Source of the DNA: Stratiolaelaps scimitus
Taxonomy: Eukaryota > Arthropoda > Arachnida > Mesostigmata > Laelapidae
Direction: 5' to 3'
Assembly (NCBI GenBank): GCA_019614645.1
Contig: JABWDB010000016.1
Span: 3,100,001-3,164,000, forward strand
DNA length: 64,000 nucleotides
In this document: positions 38,304-50,193 of the stretch, piece after piece
Layout of the letters: every line of letters starts with the position of its first letter
Position numbering within the stretch: the first letter of the stretch is position 1
Notes under the pieces: model-generated
Database searches by the model: none
Seen by the model: the letters and a program-made list of their open reading frames with translations, nothing else
Told to the model about the DNA's origin: nothing
Translations under genes and position numbers: made by a program

Positions 38304-39831
38304 GTAAAATAATCTCTTTCTTTGTTTTTTCCTTATCCAATTTGTGTCTTTCTGCCGATTCCGCTCGTTTGATCACTTTCTTCGTCGAACACTTTTTCAT
38401 TTTACAGTCGCGAGCTCCGCAGCAGAAGCCCCCTCTATCCCCTTTGTCGCCCTCCCAGAGTTCAGTATCCAGGCGTGACTGTTTTCCTTATCGCATTCAA
38501 CGGCGAGCTGGCATTCGATGGCTATAAGGCCCGTATAGAAGGCACCTTATTTTGATTCCTATAATAGAGCTTCACCAGGCCCCCCTTTCGCCTGCCGCGT
38601 TCGTTTTGCTGGCCACAAAAGCTAGTGACAAACGAGTCAAGTCATGAACGTCTGTAAACGGCGGCTTTCAATCATCGAAACATCGCCGGCCCTCGACGTG
38701 CCACTGTACAGAAGTAGAAAAATGGCTAATGCGCACGACGTTGACATGCGCTGAACAAGCGCGGCAGTAGACAGAATGCAAGCTTTCAACGCTCTGTTTA
38801 GGGATCTGATTAGGAGAAGGGCAGCATATCGACAACGAGAGAAAGAGAGAGAGATAGAGGCGGCGGCGGCGGCGACGCAAGAACGAAATGCAAAAGCGCA
38901 CACGAGACGGGAGCAAATGAACCATTGAAAACGATTGGGGAATTAAATAAATGTCCCAGTCTCCACCACCACCACTACGTCCCCTAGCAGCTAATCCTCT
39001 ACCCGCTGAGAGCTGCTGAATGTGACGTTAATGAGATTTTTCGTCAACATCACTCGTCGATCGAACGATCTCGAGCGCGATGCGTTAGAATGACTTGTTT
39101 TTTTTATTATATTTATTGTTTTCATTTACACCACTCAGCGTAGCTGTCCACGTCGACGAGATGACGGTCAACAGCTGTTTTGCAGTTAGCTCCGTGGACG
39201 TGTTGTGAAGCGAAGAAAGAGAATTGATATACGCGAAACGGTTTATCGACGACATTTACACAGTACGGAATTGAAATCGCCCCGAAATGTCGTGAAACGC
39301 ATCGAGGTTCATTTTTGGATCGGCTAAAATCTTATGGGCCATCGACAAGCGGCGAATTAGTGAATGCATTCGTGATATAACGCGTCTGACCTTGACAAAT
39401 TCGAGGCGGAACTTCGAGCTGCTGCAGATGTCAGGAAGTACTCAACGAGTGCGGATGGACAATTTAGAAATTATGGGGTGATATTTTCACAATGGGGGAG
39501 GGTGTATGATGACAAGGTCATGCATGTTTCGAGTTGAGGCTACGCCACTGTATGCATTGAAACCGTATGAACCCCAACTGACTAAACGGATCCAAATAAT
39601 CGGAACGTCAATTTGAAAGCTACTAGCCCGACAAGAGAAAAGAATACCTGGCCTCAATAATATTATATATAAAAGGTCAATATAAGTAAACTTCTTTACT
39701 AGCTCATTAGGAGCGAAGTTACTATATAAATTTAGTGCAAATGCATATTACGTCTCACTTGGTAATGGCCTCGTAGCAAAGACTCCGTGTATTCGATCTA
39801 CGATGTATTAACAACGGTGACTGTCATTTTC

Positions 39832-39859
39832 ACGAGAACTTAAACATTTAAGTTCTCGT
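39832..39859. repeat. Perfect 13-bp palindromic hairpin
   Basis: Arms 39832-39844 (ACGAGAACTTAAA) and 39847-39859 pair perfectly around CA. Confidence 0.8.
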
Positions 39860-40216
39860 AAAAATAATAGTGAATATCTTCTAAAGAGCGGCCACCGTTA
39901 GATCTCGAGACGACGGCGAATGAAAGTCAATTATGAGCAAACAGATTTGCATTGTACATATTGCGCACACGAGACGTGTAGCAACCGATATAGCTGACCT
40001 TGATATAGCAAAATCGACTCTGTACGGAGCTGTGTATCGACAACGGTCGTATGACAACGCTCAAGCTGAATGCCAAACGCTCAGCTACGAGACGGCATCA
40101 CCCGGTCTCCCCCACAAATTGAAGTTTGTTTATTTTTTGTGTTGTGGATCGACATTGACACAGCGCGTTGATTGGCTGCGTTGATGCCGATAATCGAATA
40201 TTTTTTCGTGATCCAT

Positions 40217-40252
40217 TTTATATACATATATATATATGTGTGTGTGTGTGTA
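40217..40252. repeat. Compound (TA)n(TG)n microsatellite
   Basis: TATATACATATATATATATG passes directly into GT repeats, the mirror order of the CA/TA compounds. Confidence 0.9.
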
Positions 40253-40989
40253 TGCTTAATAGATAAGAATCCCCCTCATATAATCTATGCATACAATGCA
40301 AGTCGTTCATCTAGCACTGTAGTCAATTGAAAATCAATGACATCCATGTAGTGTGTGCTGATACTTTTGCATATATATATACATATATATGTTGTGGGGG
40401 TCCCCGACAGCCCGAACGACAATTCGGCAGCCGGTGCGTTCGCCTCGTGCCTATCAAACCCAATATGTTCGTGGTACGATATCCTACGAGAAGTGGTGGC
40501 GATGATACGCTATCATATCGCTATCACTAACTACTCTACGAGCGTGAACACTACACGGACACCGTACAGCAATAACATTAATACATCAAGCACAAATCGG
40601 CCGCTTAGTCACTCCCCCGCATCTGCTTTTGCTCTGTTAACCCGTCCCTTGTGCTTATTATGTCCGTTTTCGTAGAGCTCGCTGTTGTTGGTCGAAGTTG
40701 ATGTTGTTGTTTGTTGTTGATGTTGCTGTATAACACTAATAACAATCAGCACAGCAAGAGGAGGGGCTGAGTTAGTCGTAACGGCATCTTCTATCTGTTC
40801 AGTGGCTGAATGTCGATCAAAACGTGAAACGCCTCCCTCTAATCTCTCGTGTAGGATTTGCCCCCCAGAGCCGATTTCAAATTTCACTGACCACCAGCAG
40901 ATTGCGACAACAACAACAGCAGCAGCAGCATCAGCAAAGGCCACACATGGGGCATCCTTTCGCCCTTGACATACAAAACGAAGATAGCG

Positions 40990-41172
40990 ATGGCTGCAGC
41001 AGAAGCGGCGGTGATGGTTTACGACGATTTCTACTCTGCTCTGCCCCACTACAACAACAACGGTGACGACGACAACTATTACTACTACGCCGGTTATTTA
41101 CATCGACTGTGCAGCATACTCGGTACCAGCTCCATTCTCGTCGTTGTGGGTGGAGGGACGAAGCAAAAATGA
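40990..41172 (+). CDS. Candidate small ORF or N-terminal exon, 60 codons
   Basis: The ATG has G at -3 and +4, a good initiation context. The product begins MAAAEAAVMVYDDFYSALPH, then has an Asn/Asp/Tyr-rich stretch encoded by AAC, GAC and TAC repeats. A varied segment (GYLHRLCSILG) and a short Val/Gly-rich end follow before TGA. The acidic-aromatic start resembles N-termini of transcription factors in general style, but no domain is present. The trinucleotide repeats could produce this frame by chance. It may also end earlier at GTACCA near 41126. Confidence 0.25.
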   Translation: MAAAEAAVMVYDDFYSALPHYNNNGDDDNYYYYAGYLHRLCSILGTSSILVVVGGGTKQK

Positions 41173-43282
41173 ACGATTGCAGAAGACGTTCTGGGGCAGC
41201 AGCAGAAGACATACGCAGACAGGCATATAAGCGATACACACATATATATATATCTACATATTATAGTATCAACATGACGCTTCGAAAATCATTGCAATGT
41301 AATCTTCTTTGTTGCGTTGCACCAGCAGCAGCAGCAGAAGTAACAGCAGTAAAATCACATCATCACCATTTTTTTTTCTCTACATTACTGACCGCCACTT
41401 ATGCTGTCCGGTCGACCCATCGCTTAATGTCATAAATCTATCTCAAAGTTTCGAAGAATTCTAGCCGTGCGGGTTTAAATCTCAACGTCAGTTTCATCAG
41501 CTCCGAGCAGCCATAGGGCTATAAATTTAACGGGTCGCCAAACGCCGGTCGCGAGCATAAATCGGAAAGAGACATCAGTGAAAATGAACCCATATTTTGC
41601 AACGATTTTTCTTATTTTTCTTGTTTGTGACTAATACGACAACGACGAATCAAACAAAAGAAAGAAACTCAACAAAAGAGGAGGCCAAAGTGGAATATAC
41701 GAAGTGGTCGAGTATGCAATCCTTGTCACGTCTCTATTAATTAAGCTAGGTTATTAATCAACTCGCTTCTCTTCAAGTAGCGCTTCTCCGGTTGAAGTAT
41801 TGTCATACATATATGTGTTATCTCTCTCTCTCTCTCTCTCTATTTGTCTCATTCACTCTATACGAACAACCTCGTCTGGAGCGTAACACTATTACAAATA
41901 ATAATAATGATAACAATCGTACTAAAACTAGCAATAATTTCATAAGCAAACAAAGGAGAAATAACCGATCAGACCCTCTGAGATATCTGAATACTCCGAC
42001 TATAACCGGCCCAACGTGTGACACCCGCCTCAGAGTGATTCATCCATTAGCTCATTCATTCTCGTAGCATCATCCTCTCTGTAGATTTCGCCCGGGACAG
42101 AAAGACCTTGAAAGAGAAGCGCATCGCACGTCACCGTTATATGAATTTGTTGTTATATGTGTGGTAACGCGTCCCCATAATCGCGTTGTGTCTCCTCGGT
42201 CAGTTTCAGCCCAGGGGCACGATTGCTGGCCATAGTCACCGTGTTACTGGTCGATTTTGTTTGCCCATTGTCAATCAACAACAACAATAACAACAACAGC
42301 AACAACAACCACCATCATCAATGTAACTGTTGCTATGATATCTTTCTATTACTCAAAACGAACAACAGCAGAACATCCCACTAAGAGCAGCAGCAGCAGC
42401 CGCAGCAATAGACCCAGTTCGGTGCAATCCGCTTCGCGTGATCTTCGCAGAGGGCCCGGCACTAAATTTTGCCACTCCGCCCGCGACAAGCTGCGGAGAC
42501 GCATCGAAAAACGACCAGACCACGACCGCATAAACCGCAGACGTGATTGCCGAACGTCGCACACATCCGCCACTCGCCGTCGAATTCATACACGTGAGAA
42601 GATCCACGGCGTTGTCACAATTTCGCCCTCCTATCATAACGAAGTACACCCCAATGAAATAATAATGATCACAATAATAACAATCGTCTATATGGCTAGC
42701 TAGTACACGCAAACAGACGCACACACACACACACAAACAGCTAGATGACATAGGAGACAGCAACGTGTACGGGAGACGTGCGCAAACGTGAAATAATAGA
42801 CAATAATAACGGAAGCGGCGGAGGCGGCGATCGAGTTGCCCTGAGATGCCGTTAGTCTGCATTGGGAGTCATTGAGCAATAATCCGGCCGCGATCATCAA
42901 TCAAGGAGATCATGAATGCAATGGATGCTCTTCTCCATCTATGTATACCCGAACATTAGTGTACGTTCATGTACATGTGTGTATATATATATAAGCGTTC
43001 TATGTAGCGAGAAACGATACAATGAGAATAGGCAATCGCAAATGCCAGATGGAAGAAAAAGCTGATCTGAGAGAGAACAAAAACGAAACGATGTCTATAA
43101 TACATGTAAGTTACTATATAATGAATAAATAAATTATTACTATCAGTCGTAGTATTAGCAGTATTAGCGGCAGCAGTAAAGTTGGCCAATGATGCTGTAC
43201 AAGCGTAGGTCACTCTATCAGGTTGGCTTTAAATATTATAGCGTGATTTCTAAGATCAATATGGAGTGACGCTTCCATCTGA

Positions 43283-43290
43283 ATATATAT

Positions 43291-43342
<52 letters not shown>
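43283..43342. repeat. (TA)n microsatellite, about 60 bases
   Basis: A near-pure AT dinucleotide run with one GA interruption near 43291. It is among the longest in the window. Confidence 0.95.
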
Positions 43343-43347
<5 letters not shown>

Positions 43348-44631
43348 AGGGATTAGCACATACATACAGTAGTTAGGATTTATTTCTAGGTATATATATA
43401 ATACATCTTGATGCATACCAGAAATCTATTCGAGTTCAACAATGTTCATATTATAGATACATCATATCCTGAATAATGCAAATAATTGGCTTCATCTGAT
43501 TAATCAGTGTGTCCTATCGTTGAGTATTCTTCCAATTCCGATTCCAACAGAATCGTCCAAATTTTTTGCGGGTCTCAATAAATTGTGAGCTCTATCTCTA
43601 TCCTCGTGGGCTTTTTACGTTTTTAAGTTAGTCTGGAACTCGAGGCAAACTTCCTCACGACGGGACTGGTGGTGCTGATGGAGTACGAAAGTCATGAATA
43701 TCCCGGCTAAGTCACGAGGAATATATTGGCCTCAGTCAAAGTAATTAGTAATTGATTAGTTGAATACGTTTACTGAGATGGTTGTGGTTCTCTCTGGGAA
43801 ATCGGAAGATCGTCACAAACGCAGCTTCTGCAGTGGTCCTCTCGACGACGTATACACATGTGAGTTCATTCAGTTAATGTGATTCATCATGAAAGTGAGA
43901 CGGGTTTGCCCACAGCTAGACTCGGTGGTGGGAGAACACCACGCAAATGTCGAATGGGGCCGCGTTCCTAATTTAATAAAGAAAGTAAAATAAACTTTGC
44001 AGTGTAGAGTGACAGTTCCCGTCTACGAAAGATCAATTGACTCTTGAACGGCGGTAAAATGTATTGTAGGTATAACATCGCGCGTCTAGAGTGCGAGGGT
44101 GCCACTGAATCTACGCCACGCTAAACATAAGTGGTTGGTGCTCCATTCGAGTCCCAGTGGGGCAAGGTGTTGCGATCAGTGATGAAACACTTTTCTGCTT
44201 AAAATATGACAAAATCAGAATCCAGCCGTACGTGGCCCCAGATATCGAGAGTCGACGTAGTTCGACGCTTCGAAGCCAGCTGCATCATTGTATACTCTCT
44301 ATGTTAGATGTACTTTGCACTTCCGTGAATAAATAATGAATTGAACATATCTAGTACCTGCCAGAGAGAACATACGTCGTTCAGACCTTAACTGACTATC
44401 GACACGCCTAAAAAATAAAAACAATAACAAAAAAAAATAAGGCAGGTACGTAGACAGAAAATATAAAGTAGCAAAGTTCAACAACATCAGCCCTGACGTT
44501 CGCTGGCCTTTCTCAGTCTGTTTCGATGTCTCCCTTCAATCGACCACCTCTTGCCCTCATCCCCGATCCCAGCCGCTGAAATCGACAGAAAAAATCACCA
44601 CTCTACAGAGATCGTTCCTTTGTCAGTCTGG

Positions 44632-45153
44632 ATGTCTCTCTGTCTTCTTTACTACGCTGTTTGTGCCGGCTGGCGTCTGACGATGCACGAGAAAGTGCTC
44701 CGTATCGCCACGCGTTATGAGTGCGTCTCTCTCTCGCTCTCTGAGCATGTGTGTGTGTGTCGGGTCTGTCTACCGTTGTGTGTTGGCTTCGTTAGGTTCC
44801 ATGGCCGCAGCCGCCGCAGCTGCTGTCGCCGCCACATCGTTTCCTGCAGCATGGGTTCGTCGTCACCGCCGCGCCGTCATCGCGCCTTCACCCGTCGCGG
44901 GAGCAGCAGCACCAGAGCGTCGTCGGGCGCGTCTGCTGTACTGCAAGCAGCAGCCGCAGCTCCACCGTGCGCCGCCACCGTCGATGGCATTGCCGCCAGC
45001 GGCGGTTACACTGCTAAGCAGAGTCGCAGCCGCCGACAGCAGCCATCGAGACAGTCGTCAACCGGCAATAGCTGGAGCCAACGAGGCAGCGTGCCAGCCG
45101 TTCCCTGCGGTTGCATTGGCCAGCAGCGGCCTCCCTCGCAGCTGCAACTTTGA
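44632..45153 (+). CDS. Alternative overlapping frame in the same island, 173 codons
   Basis: This frame starts at an ATG with a short hydrophobic N-terminus (MSLCLLYYAVCAG). It then becomes Ser/Cys/Arg-rich and, over the CAG-type repeats, Ala/Ser/Gln-rich. It overlaps the frame starting at 44717 in another phase. No family is recognised. The N-terminus could pass for a weak signal peptide, but the rest has the simple composition expected of a shifted reading of trinucleotide repeats. I rank it below the overlapping frame. Confidence 0.12.
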   Translation: MSLCLLYYAVCAGWRLTMHEKVLRIATRYECVSLSLSEHVCVCRVCLPLCVGFVRFHGRSRRSCCRRHIVSCSMGSSSPPRRHRAFTRRGSSSTRASSGASAVLQAAAAAPPCAATVDGIAASGGYTAKQSRSRRQQPSRQSSTGNSWSQRGSVPAVPCGCIGQQRPPSQLQL

Positions 45154-45256
45154 ACTCGGATTCCATCACGAATCGAGCGTTTCCGGCCAAACGATCGCCA
45201 CGAACAGTTTTTCCGAAGGGAAAATTTCCACTCTACCGAAAATCCCGCCGCCATAG
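44717..45256 (+). CDS. Candidate coding frame in GC-rich island, 179 codons, unknown
   Basis: This is the longest frame here that starts with ATG. Residues 1-30 are Ser/Cys-rich and partly come from a TG repeat. A second ATG near residue 29 begins an Ala run and has G at +4. The middle is Ala/Pro/Arg-rich with scattered Gln and His. The last 40 or so residues are of normal complexity and end STLPKIPPP. No domain, signal peptide or membrane segment is recognised. The frame overlaps two other long plus-strand frames, so at most one can be the main coding frame. High GC and CNG repeats lower the chance of stops, so length alone is weak evidence. It may instead be a 5' untranslated exon. Confidence 0.25.
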   Translation: MSASLSRSLSMCVCVGSVYRCVLASLGSMAAAAAAAVAATSFPAAWVRRHRRAVIAPSPVAGAAAPERRRARLLYCKQQPQLHRAPPPSMALPPAAVTLLSRVAAADSSHRDSRQPAIAGANEAACQPFPAVALASSGLPRSCNFELGFHHESSVSGQTIATNSFSEGKISTLPKIPPP

Positions 45257-45659
45257 CGTGTCTGAAGCGTGTTGCGTGGGCAGACGTGAACAGAAGGTAG
45301 CTAGAAGACAACACGAGGCGATCCGAGGCATTACCATCACCACCACCATCAGCAGCAGCAGCAGCAGCCACTACCCGACCGCACTGCACAATTGCTGCTG
45401 CTGCTGCTGCTCCCCTGCTCCCCAATCGGCAGTTCCGTTGCTCTGTTCCGACTCTTTGACATTGCTTGCTTCGCAGGGCACCAATACCAGGGCCGGCGGC
45501 GGCGGCGGCGCCACTACTACCACTGGTTCTACTACTACTGCTACTACAACGATTGTACGGGGTGTACAGCGTTTGTCTCGCCGGAGGTTTGAAGGTGCGC
45601 CGGCGTCGATACGCTCTCTTGTAGCGGCTGCCACTTCAGCTGTTGCAGCCACAGCTATC

Positions 45660-45968
45660 ATGCTGTTTACAACCGCTTCTGCTGCAGCAGAAGCCGTTGT
45701 GTGTGTGTCACTGCTCGAACGGGGCCGGAGTGGAGAAAGAACGCGGAGTCAACGACTCACCACTCTACTATTGTATAATACTACCTCCGTTGTTGTTATG
45801 TTAGTTAAGCGGCGAAGGTTAGACTCACAGATGAATCGGGTGGAAACGATGATGAGAGGAACGAGACCTGTCGTTCGTCTGCCGATTCTATCTCTTGAGT
45901 GTCCTAGCCCGGGCCAACGCGTGCCGTTAGTTCCGACCAAAGAAATAACACAAATTCATGGCTACTGA
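45660..45968 (+). CDS. 3' part of a long stop-free plus-strand stretch, 102 codons from ATG
   Basis: A single frame stays open from about 45073 to the TGA at 45966-45968, close to 300 codons. It has no ATG until 45660. The upstream part is poly-Ser, poly-Cys, Gly and Thr from CAG, TGC and ACT repeats. The part after the ATG is more varied (QRLTTLLLYNTTSVVVML, then PLVPTKEITQIHGY at the end). A pyrimidine-rich stretch ending TTCGCAG (45470-45476) could be a 3' splice site opening this frame, so an internal exon is possible. No domain is recognised. Confidence 0.22.
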   Translation: MLFTTASAAAEAVVCVSLLERGRSGERTRSQRLTTLLLYNTTSVVVMLVKRRRLDSQMNRVETMMRGTRPVVRLPILSLECPSPGQRVPLVPTKEITQIHGY

Positions 45969-47819
45969 GCCATGGATCGAAATCTTTAAGATTTGGGTAA
46001 GACTAATAATTCTTTCTATTTAATAGCGACTGACTCGCAATCGTCGATCCGCCTGGATAGGCACATGCTAGGTATTGTATCATGACAAAAATCGTATCGA
46101 CACTAGGGAGAGAACACAGACTCTGGTGGGTGAGAGGATGGTGGTTTTAGGAGGTAGCGACGTCCGCGTCAACCCCCCCTGCACTGGATCGGCCTAATGT
46201 CAGATGGAGGTTGGAATGTCTCTAGTGGTCTCTCTCCTCTGAAGAGAATTCCCTCTTCCAGAAAAAAGAAAAAGACAAAGGACACTACAAAAAAACACCA
46301 CTAGAACTCGAACATAAGCAGGTCGCGTTTTATGGTGTGTGCGTACATTACGATTTAATATGTCTGATCACTGATTCTTGTTTGGGTCATTGGTTCGCGG
46401 AAACATTCAGTCATTCGTTTCCGTTGAGGTTTACCCATGGAACTGCGGTTTTCACAGTGCTAAAGTTCTCAGACAACGAAACTTTGAGTTGAAAAGGATA
46501 AGATTTAGCGAAGGTTCATCGCGTAACGGTCAAGGCTAAGGGACACAGTCATCGCCAGTACCTAGGTTTCGGGACTGACTTTCAGCCAGTGCAGTCGACG
46601 AGCCTAATGATCGCATGCCACAACCACTATATCACTATCGTTACATAGATTAAGTCGAACATAATTATACACAGGCTTGATTTGTACGGTATACACTACA
46701 AGGGAAAAATCTACATTAATATGTACATCTACACAACTACGGATTGACCGTATTATCAGTCATCCAGAGACCATTGTGGAAGATTATAGTATTTAAATGA
46801 TTTCGATAAATTCATTCCGTCAAGTTAAAAATGCTACTTCATGTAATCAGTTGCTTGCGTCTCTTCTTCAACATGTTGATCAACCCGATCATATCCCAAA
46901 TACGAATTCACCAATGCGAGTGCACGCTCATAGCTAGTTCAACACTTCGATCCCGGAAGTCAGCTTGCAGAAGCCTCAAAGTTTCACAGTGCATTCCTTC
47001 ACATTTGACTCTATCTATAGAAACGCCGATTGACTGATTCGTAGCCTCCGATGACACCTCGATGACAACTGCAGGGCGAATCCTGCTACTGTTTTCGAGC
47101 CGCACCGAATCTGTCGCTTAGTTGTATCGACGGTGTGACATGAGGCCTTTACTGTGCCGTCAAACTTACGTAGGCGCATTCGAGTTCATATCGACATGTA
47201 GCCTGCTACACGATGTTTAATGAGGATTACACCTACAGACCCACTACGGTAGAGGATGACATTTTCGTTCAGAAGTGAGCAGTGCAGTCCTTCCTATATT
47301 TCCATTCTATAATATACACCGTACTTTCTGTTGGTACTTGCAATGACTCCCTTCTCAATAGTCAGGCAATCATCTCCAGGATATTATAGTTATTCTAGGG
47401 ATGACGCAGTCTATTGTACAGACTGAGCCTATTTTCGAATAAATAAAGTGCATTTTCACAGAGAGGTAAAACAGTGGACATCGTACACGATTTAAATTAT
47501 AAGAAAATAATTAAAAATCGGAAATGGTCTGAATATTCAGTAAACGATCAGTAATTAACGCCCTGTGCCGAAATCCAGCTTTTATTTCACTTGAAGAATC
47601 CAATTTACGATTGCTTGTACATGAACGCCTTATTTACCCATTACAATGGTGACTGATGACAGGTGGTGATGATTGCCGATGTTTACCGGTAATCTATGGA
47701 AAGAACACAAACTAAGGGGCAGGAAGACTCCAGTCCAGTGGCCGGTCGAATGTCGACTTTTGCCGAATGGCCTCGTCATCCTTTGCACCCGCCAATAAAG
47801 GTTGATTATACAGTAACCT

Positions 47820-47903
47820 CGTGTATATACATATGTGTATGTGGAAATGTATATATATATATATATATATGTATGTACAAATGTATATGTATATAAATAC
47901 ACG
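47820..47903. repeat. Palindromic TA/TG microsatellite nest
   Basis: CGTGTATATACATAT (47820-47834) pairs with 47885-47903 apart from a four-base bulge. The inside holds a (TA)n run near 47850-47870. Confidence 0.6.
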
Positions 47904-49491
47904 GATATATAATACCTTTTATTGGTATTACAAGAGAAATACGAGATTGCTGCATTAAGTTCGTAGCCGTCTGACTAGACACCCACAAGGTGACCTTTTC
48001 CAGATATTCGTATCTCGTGAAGTCGACGAGGGCGCTCCTGTGTAGTGGGAGTGGCGCTGTAAAACAAACTCGCGCTGACAGCTAATGCCGCTTTTAGTTA
48101 GATGAATAATGAAACACACATTGGGATGAACAAGAGCAAACTGGAGGAGTTAAGTGACTGGCGAGCCCTTGGGAAGTTCATCAGCCTTACCAATACGTAA
48201 ACACCACAGATGTTGGACAATCAGACAAAAGGTCATAGGCTCTTCTCGATTGTGTAGCGCGACTTACCACACATTTCTATCTGTGTTAGAAGAACGGCCT
48301 TTCCAAGCATTCAAACATGAACAGCAACCAACAATCAATATGAACAATTTTCTATGAAAGAAGTCAAATCCATATATATATATATATACGTGGAGCCCAA
48401 GAGTATATCAAGTGTGTCATTATATCAGCAGCCTCGAATACTAACCTCTGGGAATCAATACATGTGTTGCCACTAAACCTCAGGTGTCTATAAACGAATT
48501 GTCGAGTTCTACATCCTGCGTAATGACTTGTCCATTACCCATATATATTACTGGACTAGCCATAGGCGAACGACTCTTGTATCAAGTGAAAACAGCATTT
48601 ACATCCGGGTAGCATAGTAGTGCTGAGTTGAGGCTAAGATAACAGTAGCAATCCTAAAGGTAAAAATATATCGACAGCTAAATGTGGGTACCGGAAAAAA
48701 TGTCTCCTGATTCCAGCTTGGATCAAAAATAACCTTGACGAATTTGCACCCAATCCCTTGCATCGTGGCAAGATTGGACGTTTACATTTTAAAGCAAGAC
48801 TGCATGGTGGAAGTAGTTTGTGTTTATTCACATTTTCTCTCATGTATTTACCCTAAGCCAGCTACGCGATCAGGTTTTGCATTTTACCTCAGATGAATAT
48901 TCATTTGCGTACTCGCTTCGACATGAATGAGAGGCACGAGGGCGGCGAACCTGTGAATCTCAATCGATTGAACAATCGGTGCGTGCCATTAACAACATAG
49001 GGTTAGCTTAGCTCATTCTGTTCGTACTTTCTCAATCATTAGGATTATTCAGCGCTTCGGTTAATCCATTTGCTACGTCCAGAGACCCGTAACTCGCTCA
49101 ATTAGTGTGAAGTGGTCCTGGAACGTAAATGCGGCTCGGCGAAATTATTTCTACGAACACTCTGTACTATGGTAAATATTCATCCGGTTCTTGTCTCCGT
49201 TTGGTGTTGATTAGATATCCCTATCCCTTTTTATTTACTTGGCTAATTGCGTCTCATCGCTCTTTCTGTTGAACCGTTGACGTATGGATCGAAATCTATT
49301 GAATTGGTGTTTGTCAATCAACGGCCCTTGGTTTATTGCACTACTTTCTTACTAGCATCTTGTACAACGCCATGAATGGCGCCGACGACCCGGGTAGTTG
49401 TTAGTTGAATTTATTGTCCTTCGCCATTCAACAAGTGCATTCCCCCAGATACGCTTCTTCGCATCTTAACTTTCAGAGCTACCGCGTTGAA

Positions 49492-49513
49492 GTAGGAGAC
49501 GTAAATCTCCTAC
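49492..49513. repeat. 8-bp hairpin
   Basis: GTAGGAGA and its reverse complement flank the six-base loop CGTAAA. Confidence 0.5.
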
Positions 49514-50159
49514 CACCGTCCAGCCGTCGGCAATGGGACGAGCCCAACGATTGGGAGGATGCCCAAAGTGCATTTGGCTGTTGCCCCGAAGCTCTCCTTC
49601 ACCGGTGGACCTCCACCGTCAGCCGTAGGCGGGGAAAATAGTCAGTGCCGATGGTGTGGTACCGCTCTACGCGGTGGCCTTTGTTTTTGTCGGCGGCGAA
49701 AGGTGAAAATGAGATAACTGAGTCATCGGCGGACATCAACAACACCCAAAGTCGTAAAGTGTCGGAGAGAAGCGCTTGACAGCTGTTTGAATACCCGATT
49801 CGAACGAATTGTTGCACTTGATTGACCGCCTCGACGATGGAACTGAATCGGCTGTGCGGTGCCGGTATCTGCCTATGTCTGAAGGGTCGAGTTCGAATCT
49901 TATTTGCGTCAATTGGGTATCGGTTCGAATTCCTACAGAAACACATAAAGCAAAGCACCGGTGGTCGATTTAGGCCAGCCATCCCTTTTTATTGATATAA
50001 TAGAACAAGATGTCAATGGCTAATTATTTGAGATACCCATGCATTGCGCGTTTAGTGGTCGTGTGCTAAGTTCATTACGATACGAGACGTATAATCGAAT
50101 GAACTTGGCACAATAAATAATAGGACAATACGGATTTGCCGGTGAATAATATCAGTTGT

Positions 50160-50160
50160 G

Positions 50161-50193
<33 letters not shown>
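50160..50193. repeat. Compound (CA)n(TA)n microsatellite
   Basis: A CA run passes directly into an AT run, as at 17879. Confidence 0.95.

Noticed and set aside
43210..43416. Minus-strand frame with a long Tyr-Ile run
   Set aside because: It is the (TA)n microsatellite read as protein. The same applies to frames over TA tracts at 7550, 22200, 24480, 30830 and 47860.
45111..45968. 285-codon frame as a complete protein
   Set aside because: It begins at TTG within an open stretch and has no ATG until 45660. Most of it is poly-Ser, Cys, Thr and Gly from repeats. Only the 3' part is kept as a weak candidate.
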